The notes under the pieces are model-generated. The model searched no databases. It saw only the letters and a program-made list of their open reading frames with translations, and was not told where the DNA came from. Source: JBDKGV01 sp039798005 (lineage in GTDB: Bacteria > Fibrobacterota > Fibrobacteria > UBA5070). Taken from it: a DNA stretch of 14,273 nt. Position numbers and translations under genes: made by a program. The stretch spans positions 1 to 14,273 of the forward strand of contig JBDKGV010000082.1 of assembly GCA_039798005.1 (NCBI GenBank). Direction: 5' to 3'. Below, piece by piece: positions 5,294-13,946 of the stretch (the first letter of the stretch is position 1; each line of letters begins with the position of its first letter).

Positions 5294-7468
5294 ATGCGTC
5301 CAATCCTCCTTGCCTCCCTTGCCTGCGCCTCCTTGGCCCTGGCCGACATCTGTTCGGACAGGCCTTGGAGCCTTGTCCTCCCCAAGGGAACGCCGCTCTG
5401 GTCGAGCCTGCCGACCGGCAAGGATACCCTCGCGCCCGACCTCAAGGCGCCCGACACGGCCGCCACCTACCTGTTCCTCAAGTGCCAAGGATCGTGGGTG
5501 CAACTGATGGCGCCCGACGGCAAGTCCGTCTGGACCCGCGCCCCACGCGAGGTCGCTGCCGCCAAGCCGATCAGACCGGAGAGGAAACCGGCGACGGACG
5601 GACGTGGAACCTCCAGCGATGGCGACCGTCTGAGCGGGATCGGCGGCATGGGTCTGGGAAGCGGCGGAAGGGCCGGATCCGCTGCGGGTGCCGCGAAGGC
5701 GACGGTCAAACGCACCAAGGACAAGGGAGAGACCGAGGAGAGGTCCACCATCAGCCTGGGCTCCGGCAAGATCGAAGGCCATCTGGACAATCCCGGCGCC
5801 GTCTATGTATTGGAAGACTCCCGTTCCACCGCCAGCATCGCGATCGTCCCACCGGCTCCGGGCATCGATGGGGCCGCCCCGCCAGCGCCCCCCGCATCCA
5901 AGACGGAAATGGTCAAATCGCGCACCGTACGGCAGCGCATCTCGGGCCTGAACGCCGGCGTGTCCGACGACAACCGCCAGTTCCCGGCCTTCCTTGATTT
6001 CCTCGCGACCCGGGGAGCATCCGTCCCCCAGGCCGGCACCCGCACAGGTGAGCGCGTGCATCTGCGCGTGACCGACGCGGCGGGCAAAGGGCTCTCCAAC
6101 GCCAAGGTCAAGGTGTGGGAAGGCAAGGCGCTGCGCGAGGAGCTCTCCACCCTCTCGGACGGCTCCGCACTCCTCTTTCCGCGCTGGCTCGACTCGACTG
6201 GCACGCTCCCCGCCTTGCGCCTTGAGATCGAAACCTCACTTGGCAAGACCGAGCGCACCATGGCTCCCGACGGCCCGCGTTCCCTTGAAGTCGCCCTCCC
6301 CGGATTGCGCCAAGTGACCTCGCCCACCGTCGATCTGCTCTTCGTCCTGGATGTCACCGGATCGATGCAGGCCCAGATCGATCAGCTCAAGAACGCCATC
6401 TCGATCCTGCAGATGAATCTCACCTCCCTTCCCAACAAACCGCGCCTGCGCTTTGGACTGGTGCAGTACCGCGACCGCTCCGACGACTTCACGGCCCGCG
6501 CCATCCCGTTCACGGAGGATGCCGAGGCCTTCTCACAGATCCTGTCCCGCGTGGAGGCCGACGGCGGCGGTGACGGCCCGGAAGACCTCCAGAGCGCCTT
6601 GGACACCGCCCTGCACGGCCTGGACTGGAACAGGACCGGCCTTCGTCTGGGATTCGTGGTCACCGATGCGCCTCCCCATCTGGACTACGGCCAAGGCTTC
6701 ACCTACGCGCACGCCGCTCACCTGGCCCGCAGGCGCGGCATCAAGCTGCACACCGTGGGCTGCGGGTCCTTGCCGTTGGCGGGCGAGGTCGTGCTGCGCC
6801 AGATCAGCCAGGCCTCGGGCGGCAAGTACGTCTTCCTGACCTCCAAAGGGGAGCCGGCGGAGAGCGACGGCGGCGCTCCCGGCTCGGTCAGCCATCACAC
6901 GGGCTCGAACTGGACATCGGAGCGGCTTGAAACGGCTCTCCTGCGGCTGGCCCGCGAGGAGATCTCCCACCAGTTCGAGGTCCCTCCCGTCGACTCGATG
7001 GGATGGTTCGAAGCCCGTTCCAGCACGACCCAATTGCGCGACTCGGTCGCCTCCAGCCTGTTCCGCCAGGTGTGGCAGGAGCTGCGCGACTTCTCACCCA
7101 TCCCCCTGTCCGATTCGATCCGGCTGGGACTGCTTCCGACCAGCGCCGCCGACAGCACCCTGCGCCCCGCGGCCGCGTGGCTCGGACAGATCCTGTCCAT
7201 CGAACTCTCCCGCAGCCGCAAGGCCCGCGTGATCGAGCGCGGCAACCTCGGGGACGTCCTGCGCGAACAGGCCCTGCAAACCAGCGGAGCCATCGACCCC
7301 TCCGGGGTCACCGGAACCGGCAAGCTCCTGGGTGCGGACCATCTCCTGATCTCCGCCTTGCATCGGCGCGGCAACTCGCTTGAGATGACCTTCAAACTGC
7401 TGCGCACATCCACCGGGGAGCTCCTCTCGGCCACCCGCGCCAAGATCGACCCGACGCTCGTGCCGTAG
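5294..7468 (+). CDS. Secreted SH3-like / von Willebrand factor A / CsgG-like multidomain protein
   Basis: The product is 724 residues with a signal peptide (about 1-17, SLALA then DICSD). Residues about 22-90 resemble a bacterial SH3-like domain (PKGTPLWSS, LKCQGSWVQLMAPDGKSVW). Residues about 100-245 are a Gly-, Ser- and Pro-rich low-complexity linker. About 253-345 look like a carboxypeptidase-regulatory-type beta-sandwich (VHLRVTDAAGKGLSNAKVKV). About 347-530 are a VWA domain with the MIDAS-type motif D353-V-T355-G-S357, a GDGPEDLQSAL segment and VVTDAPPH with D458, so metal binding is probable. About 600-724 resemble CsgG/FlgO-type domains (KARVIERGNLGDVLREQAL, GKLLGADHLLISAL). Role unknown. 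The module mix suggests envelope protein-protein interaction or assembly, which is inference. It stands alone, divergent from the preceding gene. Confidence 0.85.
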   Translation: MRPILLASLACASLALADICSDRPWSLVLPKGTPLWSSLPTGKDTLAPDLKAPDTAATYLFLKCQGSWVQLMAPDGKSVWTRAPREVAAAKPIRPERKPATDGRGTSSDGDRLSGIGGMGLGSGGRAGSAAGAAKATVKRTKDKGETEERSTISLGSGKIEGHLDNPGAVYVLEDSRSTASIAIVPPAPGIDGAAPPAPPASKTEMVKSRTVRQRISGLNAGVSDDNRQFPAFLDFLATRGASVPQAGTRTGERVHLRVTDAAGKGLSNAKVKVWEGKALREELSTLSDGSALLFPRWLDSTGTLPALRLEIETSLGKTERTMAPDGPRSLEVALPGLRQVTSPTVDLLFVLDVTGSMQAQIDQLKNAISILQMNLTSLPNKPRLRFGLVQYRDRSDDFTARAIPFTEDAEAFSQILSRVEADGGGDGPEDLQSALDTALHGLDWNRTGLRLGFVVTDAPPHLDYGQGFTYAHAAHLARRRGIKLHTVGCGSLPLAGEVVLRQISQASGGKYVFLTSKGEPAESDGGAPGSVSHHTGSNWTSERLETALLRLAREEISHQFEVPPVDSMGWFEARSSTTQLRDSVASSLFRQVWQELRDFSPIPLSDSIRLGLLPTSAADSTLRPAAAWLGQILSIELSRSRKARVIERGNLGDVLREQALQTSGAIDPSGVTGTGKLLGADHLLISALHRRGNSLEMTFKLLRTSTGELLSATRAKIDPTLVP

Positions 7469-7538
7469 CATCGCCTTGCGCCGTCCGGAAGGGGCGGGAC
7501 GATTCAGGCCGCAATGACCTGCGCGATCTTCCCGACCA

Positions 7539-7547
7539 TGCTATCCT
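7539..7547 (+). promoter_or_regulatory. Extended -10 element, probable leaderless promoter (beta-helix gene)
   Basis: TGCTATCCT is an extended -10 (TGnTAnnnT). The hexamer ends at 7547, six nt before ATG 7554, so transcription would be expected to start at the A of ATG. No Shine-Dalgarno sequence or good -35 element is present. Confidence 0.52.
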
Positions 7548-7553
7548 GTTTTC

Positions 7554-8819
7554 ATGAAGCTCTCCATCCCTCTCCTGCTTGCCACCGCCATCCCCTCCTT
7601 GGCCGCCACTTGGCAGGTCGGCCCCGGCCGCACCTACGCGGCGCCACGCGCGGTCGCCGGGCTGGTGGCGGATGGCGACACCGTCCTGATCGATGCGGGA
7701 ACCTATGCGGACGAGGTCGCGACCTGGAGCCGAAGTCGGCTCCTGCTGCGCGGTGTCGGGGGCTTTGCCCACCTCAAGGCCCCGGCAAGCATCTCCAACG
7801 GCAAGGCCATCTGGGTGCTTTCCGGCAACGACATCACGCTGGACTCCATCGAGTTCTCGGGCGCGGCCGTGCCTGATCTCAATGGCGCGGGCATCCGTGC
7901 GGAAGGCACCAACCTCACCATCCGCCGTTCACACTTCCACGACAACGAGAACGGCATCTTGGGCGGCAAGGGCCACGTGCGCATCGAGGATTCCGAGTTC
8001 GCCCGCAACGGGCATGGCGACGGCCTGAGCCACAACATGTACATCAGTAACTGCGACACCTTCACCCTCCTGCGCAGCTACAGCCACCACGCCAAGATCG
8101 GGCACGAGGTCAAGAGCCGCGCCAAGGTCAACATCATCGTCGGCAACTGGATCGGAAACGAGGCCAACGGAACCGCAAGCTACGAGATCGACCTGCCCAA
8201 CGGCGGCACCTCGCTGGTCGCCGGCAACTTCATCCAGCAAAGTTCCTCCACCGACAACTCCACCCTCGTCACGTTCGGGGAGGAAGGCCTGTCCAACCCC
8301 GGAAAGGACCTCCATTTGGTGCACAACACGTTGGTGAACGACCGCGGCTCGGGCACCTTCGTGCGCCTTGCCACCGGCGCCACTGGGACGGTGATCAACA
8401 ACCTGTGGGTCGGCGAAGGAACCTGGATCTCCGGCACCGCCGACACAGCACGCAATCTGCACGGCACCGGCGCCGATCTGATCAACCGAAGCGGCTTCGA
8501 CTTCCGCCTTGCCCCCACATCGTCAGCGATCAATGCCGGCGTGATCACGCCATCCTTCCTTGGCTACGCCCAGTTCCCCGCTTGGCAGTTCCTGCGCGGC
8601 ACCGGCCCCCAATCCCGCCTTGCCAATTCGGCACCCGACATCGGAGCTTGGGAAACCACCTCCGCCAATGCCATCGGAACCCGTATGCCCCATCAAACCA
8701 CCGCGCGCGCAGGCATGCGCTTCGACCCGCGCAGCAGCCGTGAAGCCGGGACCATCACACCCGACGGCCGCATTCAGCCGGCAGCCTCCCGCGCCACCAT
8801 GCCCGGCGCGAGGCCTTGA
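7554..8819 (+). CDS. Secreted right-handed parallel beta-helix protein
   Basis: The product is 421 residues with a signal peptide (about 1-17, PSLA then ATWQV). Residues about 18-365 form a pectate-lyase-like beta-helix. It begins VGPGRTYAAPRAVAGLVADGD and TVLIDAGTY, the usual first coil. It continues with repeated coils of about 22-25 residues (ITLDSIEFSG, LTIRRSHFHDNENGI, VRIEDSEFARNGHGDGLSHN), then SHHAKIGHEVKSRA and YEIDLPNGGTSLVAGN, and closes with the common terminal motif APDIGAWE. Proteins of this fold are often polysaccharide lyases or hydrolases, but no catalytic site can be assigned from sequence alone. The last 50 or so residues are Arg-rich (RAGMRFDPRSSREAG) and unlike the helix; they could be a reduced secretion tail or linker. 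The gene is convergent with the next, 25 bp away. Confidence 0.87.
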   Translation: MKLSIPLLLATAIPSLAATWQVGPGRTYAAPRAVAGLVADGDTVLIDAGTYADEVATWSRSRLLLRGVGGFAHLKAPASISNGKAIWVLSGNDITLDSIEFSGAAVPDLNGAGIRAEGTNLTIRRSHFHDNENGILGGKGHVRIEDSEFARNGHGDGLSHNMYISNCDTFTLLRSYSHHAKIGHEVKSRAKVNIIVGNWIGNEANGTASYEIDLPNGGTSLVAGNFIQQSSSTDNSTLVTFGEEGLSNPGKDLHLVHNTLVNDRGSGTFVRLATGATGTVINNLWVGEGTWISGTADTARNLHGTGADLINRSGFDFRLAPTSSAINAGVITPSFLGYAQFPAWQFLRGTGPQSRLANSAPDIGAWETTSANAIGTRMPHQTTARAGMRFDPRSSREAGTITPDGRIQPAASRATMPGARP

Positions 8820-8833
8820 GCAAGGTTCCTTGC
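8820..8833. terminator. Short hairpin between convergent genes
   Basis: GCAAG (8820-8824) pairs with CTTGC (8829-8833) around a 4-nt loop, in the 25-bp gap between the two convergent stops. There is no T-tract on either strand, so a terminator role is only a possibility. Confidence 0.28.
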
Positions 8834-8844
8834 CGCAAACCCCC

Positions 8845-11766
8845 TCACAACCTCGGCAGTGCCAGCACCTGACTTGCCTGACTCGTCTCGATCTGCACCC
8901 AGGCTTGGGTGGCAAAGCGCGGCAAGGTCATGCGCACCACGCCCGCATTTGAGGATTGCGAAATGCGGTAGAGACTCCGGCCATCGGCACCCAAAACGCG
9001 CACCTGGACGGGGCCGCTGGCGACCTGGCTCCAGCTCAATTCCCATCCATGGGGCACCGGACTCACGCGCCCGGCCAGCAGGGGTTTCGTCGCAACGATC
9101 CTTGAGGTGAAGGTCCCGAAGTCGCCGCGCAGCAGCACGAAACGCCCCGCCGTCGCGGCAAGCCTCAAGGTCCCGGCCCCGCGATCCTCCAAGGCCACGG
9201 CCGCACCGCTGGTCCGATCCTGCGCACGCAGGCGCGTCGCCGGCCACGGCAAGGCAGCGGGCACGAGGTCCACAAGGCTTTGATCTCCAATGATGGAAAG
9301 CGCAACGGTGGTGTCGTCCATCCGCGCAAGGCTGACGGAACCGGCCGTGCGGATGCCGTCCACGAAGGCTTCCGACCCCTCCGGGTCCAGGAACCACCGA
9401 TCCGAAAGCCGCACCCGCGTGCGGACCGCACCATCAATCACGGCGCGTTCCACCACGCCATCGGGCCCCGACGCGCGCCAGCCCTTGGCGGGAAGTGAAG
9501 TCCCGCCCTCCTCGCGCGCCTTCGCGTCGAAGTTCACCGTCGAAGTCCATCCATTGGCAAACGCCGTGCGTTGCACCTTGCCGTCGCCGGACAAATTGAC
9601 AAAATCCGTCATCGGCTCGAACTGGGTTCGCGAGAGGAAGGCCCCGATGGCCAGGGTCGAACGCATGTAGCGCACCCGCAGCGAGTCCCACATCGCCCGG
9701 TTCTTCGGTGCGATCAGGGGCATGGTCGCATACAGCATGTTCCAAGCGTCCTTGTCGTCCCAGCGGGCCGGCACCTTGGACTGCCCGTCTCCCGTGTACC
9801 AGGTGGGCGTGAACACGTCGTGACTGGCAAGGGGAAGCAGAGGCACCCGGATGGAAGGATCCATCGAGAGCGAATCCATCGTGCCCTCAGGGGCCTCCGG
9901 GGTGCTCCAGTCGTACCCCGCGTTGGAGGTGCTTGCGATGCTCATCGAGCCTTCGCCGTAATCGACATGCGCAAATGACGCCTCCCGCGCCTGCTCGCTG
10001 CCGGTGACCAGGCGCAAGCTGTCCTTGATCACCGAAAGGGCCCGGACCCGGGCTTCCAAGTCGTGGGCACGGTCCACCGGATGGTCCTTCGACCAGCATT
10101 CCAGCAGATTGACCGCCATCTCGACATCGATGAAACGCGCGTTGCGACGCAACGTCCAGGCATCCGCCACGGCATTGGCCCGCGCCAAGTGCGGATGCCG
10201 CGCCGCACAGATCTCCAGCGCCTGACGGGTGGTGCCATCGTCATGCTTCTCCAGCCATCCTGCGAGATACGATCCATCCTCCTTGACCACCGCCCCCGTG
10301 GGGTTCTCCCGTCCGTTGGGAGTGGTGTCGTTCGGGAACGCGTCGGCCCAGTTGTCGTACACCGACATCAACCATCCCCGGGAGCGCAGCGAATCGAGAT
10401 CCTTGGCATACCACGGAGTCCAATGGATCAAGGCCCTCTCCATGCCCATCCAGCGAAGGGTGTCGAAGCTCTTCCAGTTGAATCCGGAATTCAACCACCA
10501 GTCCACGGCACCGCGCAGCTTGCCCACCTCGGGATTGTCAGAAACCTTGCGCGTCCAGGTCTTGGTATGACTGAGCTCATCCTGACGCACGCGATGCCGG
10601 CGCGCCATCTCGGCGAATCCCCCGCCGCGCACCGGTGCGATCACCGCGGAGCGCTCGTGCCCGAACACGCCCTTGGCGGGAATCTGCCGCAGCACGGGAC
10701 GCGTCAATGTCCCCGATCCCTTCTCGAGGTCGAGCTTGGCATCGGACGGCTGATCGATGGAAATGACAAATCCCGTCTTTCCATCCGTCGCCCCGGTCAC
10801 CGACTGGCTCACCTGCCATTCCCAGAAGCGCGCCGCCGTCAGGGACCACCGGTTGGAAAGCGGCCCTTCCACCGGCCACGCCACACCCGTGCCGCGCGGG
10901 ATCGCGATGCGCTGCCCCGGGCGGGTCTCCACCGTGCCCGGAAACACGAACTCATCCGGCACCACGGAGGCCGAGTCCGCCAGCAAGGAAAGCTTCACGG
11001 CGCCACCCGAAAGATTTGCCAAGATCCGTCCGTTCCAGCCACCGGCCAGATGCCGCACCGCAAGGCGCAGTCCCCCGTTCAGCACCGCACTGGAATCGAG
11101 GTGAAAATCCGGCAAGGAGCCGATCCGGAGCGTGTCTGCACCTTGACCTCCAATCAAGCGCATCGAGAGATCGTAAGGGTCCACCTCCAGACGCACCGAG
11201 TCGTTGGCGATCGCAAGCGTTCCAAGTCCCACCGGGGCGGCCGTCTCCAGCACAAGCGAGGCGTCGTCCAGCCAAAGGCTGTCCTTGCCGTACCCGGTGA
11301 TCCGAGGCTGAATCGATGCGCAGCCCTTGGGCACGGCGATCCGGGCCACCACCTGCACCCACCCGGCGCCCACGGCGCCGACCCCGGTCGCGGATGCATT
11401 CCAGGAGAGGACCGTCGCCGCCGGATCGCGGGTCACGAAACTCAAGTGCGCATCGACCTGCGCCCCGCCCGCTCGCGTCCATGCGGTCCATTTCCAGACT
11501 TCCCCCGGATTGACCGGCACCGCCCCGGCCCCGATGACGGGCCACATACCCCAGTCCTGCGCCCCTTCATGCGATACGAAAAGGCACCCGTTCCCCGTTC
11601 GACAGCCTTGGGACGAGGCGACCATGCGCCCCGAGTCGGTGGCACGGGCCCAGAACTTCCATCCCGCCGCTCCCGATTCAAGACCGGGATTGGCGACCAG
11701 ATTGGAATCGAGAGGAACCGCGGAAAGGGAACCCAAGGCAAGCAGCGTCACAATCGAGAAGAGCAT
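8845..11766 (-). CDS. Secreted GH101/GH129-like (DUF5696-like) glycoside hydrolase candidate
   Basis: The product is 973 residues. A signal peptide (about 1-15) precedes a CBM4/9-like domain (about 20-175; NLVANPGLESGAAGWKFW start, SLWLDDASLVLE end). About 180-400 is beta-rich and resembles the supersandwich domain before the barrel in GH101-type enzymes (IANDSVRLEVDPYDLSMRL). About 410-720 looks like a TIM barrel. FIDVEMA places D547 at a strand end, and LRLVTGSEQ places E591 44 residues later; these are the candidate nucleophile and acid/base by analogy with the DV...E pairs of GH101/GH129. The ECW...HP..R segment between them is shared, as I recall, with DUF5696-type proteins. About 890-973 resembles a sorting domain (VRVLGADGRSLYRIS). 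Substrate is unknown; alpha-linked GalNAc glycans are suggested by family only. The gene is 56 bp downstream of the lyase gene but has its own promoter-like hexamer. Confidence 0.72.
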   Translation of the reverse strand: MLFSIVTLLALGSLSAVPLDSNLVANPGLESGAAGWKFWARATDSGRMVASSQGCRTGNGCLFVSHEGAQDWGMWPVIGAGAVPVNPGEVWKWTAWTRAGGAQVDAHLSFVTRDPAATVLSWNASATGVGAVGAGWVQVVARIAVPKGCASIQPRITGYGKDSLWLDDASLVLETAAPVGLGTLAIANDSVRLEVDPYDLSMRLIGGQGADTLRIGSLPDFHLDSSAVLNGGLRLAVRHLAGGWNGRILANLSGGAVKLSLLADSASVVPDEFVFPGTVETRPGQRIAIPRGTGVAWPVEGPLSNRWSLTAARFWEWQVSQSVTGATDGKTGFVISIDQPSDAKLDLEKGSGTLTRPVLRQIPAKGVFGHERSAVIAPVRGGGFAEMARRHRVRQDELSHTKTWTRKVSDNPEVGKLRGAVDWWLNSGFNWKSFDTLRWMGMERALIHWTPWYAKDLDSLRSRGWLMSVYDNWADAFPNDTTPNGRENPTGAVVKEDGSYLAGWLEKHDDGTTRQALEICAARHPHLARANAVADAWTLRRNARFIDVEMAVNLLECWSKDHPVDRAHDLEARVRALSVIKDSLRLVTGSEQAREASFAHVDYGEGSMSIASTSNAGYDWSTPEAPEGTMDSLSMDPSIRVPLLPLASHDVFTPTWYTGDGQSKVPARWDDKDAWNMLYATMPLIAPKNRAMWDSLRVRYMRSTLAIGAFLSRTQFEPMTDFVNLSGDGKVQRTAFANGWTSTVNFDAKAREEGGTSLPAKGWRASGPDGVVERAVIDGAVRTRVRLSDRWFLDPEGSEAFVDGIRTAGSVSLARMDDTTVALSIIGDQSLVDLVPAALPWPATRLRAQDRTSGAAVALEDRGAGTLRLAATAGRFVLLRGDFGTFTSRIVATKPLLAGRVSPVPHGWELSWSQVASGPVQVRVLGADGRSLYRISQSSNAGVVRMTLPRFATQAWVQIETSQASQVLALPRL

Positions 11767-11772
11767 GACTCA

Positions 11773-11778
11773 AGTCTA
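11773..11778 (-). promoter_or_regulatory. -10-like hexamer, probable leaderless promoter (GH101/GH129-like gene)
   Basis: On the minus strand TAGACT is followed by six bases and the ATG at 11766. It lies in the 56-bp gap after the lyase stop, so the downstream gene may be transcribed separately from the lyase. No Shine-Dalgarno sequence is seen next to the start. Confidence 0.48.
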
Positions 11779-11822
11779 TCTTCCCGATGCCCCCTTGCGC
11801 ACCCGGCATTTCCGTGAGCGCA

Positions 11823-13940
11823 TCACTTCACCAGCACAAGCCGCAGCCTTCCATCCCGGTTCACGAGCTGCTTTCCGACAGGCAATGGACGATCCAGCGC
11901 GATCCGCCTCCCCGTCCCCAGCTCGACCGCCACCTTCCCGCGACCAAGCGACGCCCTTCCCGACGGTTCGGCCACACCCGAAGCGGACTCCTTCCAGCGC
12001 GAAAGCGGCAGCAACGACGGCGCCAACGGAGCCGTCCCTCCGGGAAAGAACCGCACCGCAAGGGTCGCGTCGACCACACCCATCGGCAGGCGCACGATCA
12101 CCTTGGTGTATCCTTGGTTGGGATTTTCGGCCGCAAGCCCCGCATCCTTCTGCGCCTGGATGCGGGAATCGGGTGGATGACAGGTCACCGTATCGAAGCG
12201 CGCCCCGACCGGAGCCAGAATCTCGGCCCGCATCGTCTTTCCCTTGCGCGCCATCGTCATCGCGCTCCCTTCCAGGCTCACCGCAGCCTCGGTCAGGAGA
12301 TTCCACACCACCTCGACCGGCGCACTGGAAACCACTTCATCCTGCACCAGCATCTGGCTTTCCGGCCAAAGCCGGATGCCTCGATGGGCGCGCGTCACCG
12401 CCCGGGCATCGGTGGCGATGGGCTGGTACGACGAGGTCAAGTCCGCGATCGCCCAGGCGTCGATGGCTCCGTCGTGAAAATCCACGAGGGGAGCCACGGC
12501 GGTGATCGATTGGCTCGGGAAGGCAAGCGGGACCTGCACCCGGTCGCTGATGGTGAGCGTGCCGTGTCCTTCGGTGCGGGTGCGGTACATCTGCCAATGG
12601 GCTCCGGCCTGGGACTTGGTGTCCACGAAGTAGTTGGGCACTCCGTAATTGTCGCTTCCCAGGTCCGAGACCCAACGCACACCGTCCTTTTCCATCACGA
12701 AGGAACCTTGGTCCAAATGGGCGTGGGAAGCCGCGTTGTCCCCGCCCTTGAACCCGACATACCAAGCGCCGGCATCGGACCACGAGGAGCGGAACACCGC
12801 GACATCGAGCCGGTCGTAGCGTTCGGCCAGCGGCAGTGCGTAGGCATCCGGCTTCGCGGCAAGTTCCGGATCGTACCACATGAGCGCAAAGATGTTGGGC
12901 GTGCCGGGATTGATCCGCTCCGTCCTTGCGTAGAAGGGCCGATCGAAGGCCTTGGCGAACCAGAACATGCTGCTCACGAAGTTGTTGGTCACCGACTGGT
13001 CCGCGTAGTCGTAGCGCAGGTTCGTGGGCCCCACCATCTGCAGACGGTAATCGGCGGTCCTGTCAAAGCCCGGAGACTCCATGAGCCCGAAGGTGCTCCC
13101 CAAGGCGGATTGCAAGGAGCCCAGCAGGTACACCGTGTAGTTCGTCCCGTATTCCCAGTAGCCCACCCCTTCGACAAACCCTCCGTCGGGGGCGTAGCTT
13201 GCATCCATCGAGACCGGCAGGCTCCAAAGGACAGAATCCACGACGCTTCGCGAAAGAGCCGTGGAATCCTCGGCGATGGCCAAGGCCCCGATCGCAAGCC
13301 CGGCATTGCACACCTGGTTCCAATTGTTGGTCGACTTGACCCACCACGAGTTGGCCTTCCCCCGGTAGGCATCCATCCCCGGTCGCAGTCCCTTGGTCGC
13401 AATCGCGACCCGCAAGGTGTCCCGCAAGCCCGGTGTGAGATCCTTGTGGAGCCAATCGTACCCCAGCGCCACCGCGAAGGTCATCTCGGACGCGTCCAGG
13501 AAATGCGACGGATGCCAGTCGGGAAACGCGCTCACGGTGCGCAGCACCTGCACGGCCCCGTCGCGGTACCGCACATCGCCATCCAGCCGGTACAGGGCGG
13601 CCAGCAGGCTGATGCGCTCCAAGGCCTCGCGACTGACCGCCAGCAGACGCTGCTGGGGCGTGGGATCCAGCGCATAGGTCAAGGCTGGCCTTGTCAAAAA
13701 CTGTTCGCCCTTGGCCTTCAAGGAAAGCCAAGTCTTGCGCGTCAACGAATCGATGTCGCACCAGACACGGGTCCGGGCGAAGTCGGCTTCACTGAACAGC
13801 AGCCGCGGGTGCGATGCCTTGAGATTCCCCAAGCGATCGGCGGCCCGGAGCGGGGCCACACCGCACAGGAAGGCGACCACGGCACCAGCACAGGCACGGC
13901 GAAAACGCGACGATGGGCGTCTGTTCAAGAATGGCGTCAT
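11823..13940 (-). CDS. Secreted heparinase II/III-family polysaccharide lyase
   Basis: The product is 705 residues. ATG 13940 gives a twin-Arg-like but ordinary Sec signal peptide (about 1-34, ending APLRA). The upstream in-frame extension runs through repeats and is rejected; a TATGCT hexamer 6 nt before this ATG supports the choice. Residues about 40-330 form the alpha-helical toroid (HPRLLFSEADFAR, FLDASEMTFAVALGYDWLH, STNNWNQVCNAG, GYWEYGTNY with Y261/Y264 as candidate catalytic tyrosines). From about 385 comes the Hepar_II_III beta-domain: FRSSW, KGGDNAASHAHLDQGSFV with H406, H408 and D410, VRWVSDLGSDNYGVPNYF, and RTEGHGTLTI with H459. The family cleaves uronate-containing polysaccharides by beta-elimination; the exact substrate (glycosaminoglycan, alginate or other) cannot be told. 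The C-terminus ends RDGRLRLVLVK without a clear sorting domain. Confidence 0.92.
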   Translation of the reverse strand: MTPFLNRRPSSRFRRACAGAVVAFLCGVAPLRAADRLGNLKASHPRLLFSEADFARTRVWCDIDSLTRKTWLSLKAKGEQFLTRPALTYALDPTPQQRLLAVSREALERISLLAALYRLDGDVRYRDGAVQVLRTVSAFPDWHPSHFLDASEMTFAVALGYDWLHKDLTPGLRDTLRVAIATKGLRPGMDAYRGKANSWWVKSTNNWNQVCNAGLAIGALAIAEDSTALSRSVVDSVLWSLPVSMDASYAPDGGFVEGVGYWEYGTNYTVYLLGSLQSALGSTFGLMESPGFDRTADYRLQMVGPTNLRYDYADQSVTNNFVSSMFWFAKAFDRPFYARTERINPGTPNIFALMWYDPELAAKPDAYALPLAERYDRLDVAVFRSSWSDAGAWYVGFKGGDNAASHAHLDQGSFVMEKDGVRWVSDLGSDNYGVPNYFVDTKSQAGAHWQMYRTRTEGHGTLTISDRVQVPLAFPSQSITAVAPLVDFHDGAIDAWAIADLTSSYQPIATDARAVTRAHRGIRLWPESQMLVQDEVVSSAPVEVVWNLLTEAAVSLEGSAMTMARKGKTMRAEILAPVGARFDTVTCHPPDSRIQAQKDAGLAAENPNQGYTKVIVRLPMGVVDATLAVRFFPGGTAPLAPSLLPLSRWKESASGVAEPSGRASLGRGKVAVELGTGRRIALDRPLPVGKQLVNRDGRLRLVLVK

Positions 13941-13946
13941 CCCCAA

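Noticed and set aside
3664..5466. A 600-codon open frame on the - strand spanning GH8, repeat B and the chitobiase-like gene
   Set aside because: It crosses a terminator and two repeats and overlaps three supported genes in other frames.
7481..7501. A possible terminator after the VWA gene
   Set aside because: Only a 5-bp CGTCC/GGACG pairing with no T-tract; too weak to call.
10063..11817. A 584-codon open frame on the + strand opposite the GH101/GH129-like gene
   Set aside because: It is a shadow of the coding strand with low-complexity Arg/His/Pro composition and no start signal.
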